From NCBI RefSeq assembly GCF_013364215.1, contig NZ_CP054923.1, forward strand, positions 1,798,001-1,862,000: 64,000 bases of DNA, in the 5' to 3' direction. Source of the stretch: Verrucosispora sp. NA02020. Lineage in GTDB: Bacteria > Actinomycetota > Actinomycetes > Mycobacteriales > Micromonosporaceae. A program made the translations under genes and the position numbers. Positions 63,821 to 64,000 of the stretch are shown piece by piece (positions within the stretch are counted from its first letter, which is position 1; each line of letters begins with the position of its first letter). Under the pieces are notes generated by a model. That model was not told the origin of the DNA. It searched no databases and worked only from the letters and a program-made list of their open reading frames with translations.

Positions 63821-64000
63821 ATGAACTCGGCCCAGGGGGGCGTGGACGGGGGCGATCCGTCGGCGGCGCGTCGTGGGGTTCCACCGCTGCTCGCGGCGGC
63901 GTTCGCGGGCGGTGGCGAGATGGGCGCGCTGTTGCGTGACCGGGACTGGTCGACCAGCCCGCTCGGCGCACCGGAGCAGTGGCCCAGCGCGCTCGGCAAC
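63821..64000 (+). CDS. N-terminus of a sensor-type (PAS/GAF) signalling protein, 3' end outside window
   Basis: Sixty codons from ATG 63821, with GGAGG four bases upstream, open to the right edge. After an Ala/Gly-rich start the sequence reads LLRDRDWSTSPLGAPEQWPS, matching the 'DW..TPLG.P..WP..L' opening of PAS-like domains found at the front of actinobacterial GAF/PAS histidine kinases and SpoIIE-type phosphatases. The output domain is not visible, so the class is open. Confidence 0.7.
   Translation, partial: MNSAQGGVDGGDPSAARRGVPPLLAAAFAGGGEMGALLRDRDWSTSPLGAPEQWPSALGN

Overview
The window is 64 kb of very GC-rich actinomycete chromosome. Gene order matches the conserved actinobacterial block glnD-ffh ... 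rpsP-khpA-rimM-trmD-rplS-lepB-rnhB ... rpsB-tsf-pyrH-frr-cdsA-rlmN ... dxr-rip-ispG. GTG starts, GTGA/ATGA overlaps and many leaderless-looking promoters agree with this. The two signal peptidases, the large unlinked exporter and the DivIVA-like gene fit Micromonosporaceae (Micromonospora/Salinispora type); the genus is an inference from content, not a database match.

Layout. 0-2.4 kb: end of glnD, then ffh. 2.3-8.0 kb (minus strand): a four-gene accessory operon inserted into the housekeeping block. It encodes a 108-residue helical protein with an unusual C-terminal motif, an NB-ARC/TPR (NLR-like) STAND ATPase with a related motif at its N-terminus, a PhyH-like Fe(II)/2-oxoglutarate dioxygenase with a long extension, and a protein I do not recognise. 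This is the best candidate for an undescribed system. 8.2-17.7 kb (plus): amidohydrolase, proS, DUF402, then ribosome and tRNA maturation genes, two signal peptidases, Nudix, rnhB and DUF2469. 17.8-25.1 kb: a segment that looks inverted in place relative to other actinobacteria. It holds a decayed methyltransferase, an M23-like protein, a class V aminotransferase, and yraN-comM-dprA-xerC on the minus strand; xerC carries a repeat-rich insertion. 25.3-34.5 kb (plus): membrane protein, rpsB, tsf, pyrH, frr, cdsA, rlmN, and a DivIVA-domain protein with a Tyr/Gly repeat linker. 34.5-42 kb: DUF2631, an MBL-fold/Rieske fusion, a flavin split-barrel protein, a phytoene-desaturase-like enzyme, YihY, GNAT and endonuclease V. 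42.3-48 kb: dxr, site-2 protease, ispG, a PadR regulator and a DUF4081 GNAT. 48.1-59.6 kb: a single-chain double ABC exporter, OYE-family reductase, DUF998-like membrane protein, glutathionyl-hydroquinone-reductase-type enzyme, thiolase, DUF574-type methyltransferase, a PAS-GGDEF-EAL protein and DUF456. 60-63.6 kb: a gamma-glutamyl-amine synthetase-like, aldehyde dehydrogenase and SDR cluster. The right edge has the start of a sensor-like gene.

Two classes of intergenic element recur. Five copies of a ~60-bp interspersed repeat with ~20-bp inverted ends occur in both orientations, two of them touching a gene's stop or start. Six long perfect or near-perfect palindromes carry GATC in their arms, each downstream of a plus-strand gene. 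I saw no tRNA, rRNA, CRISPR array, transposase or prophage gene.
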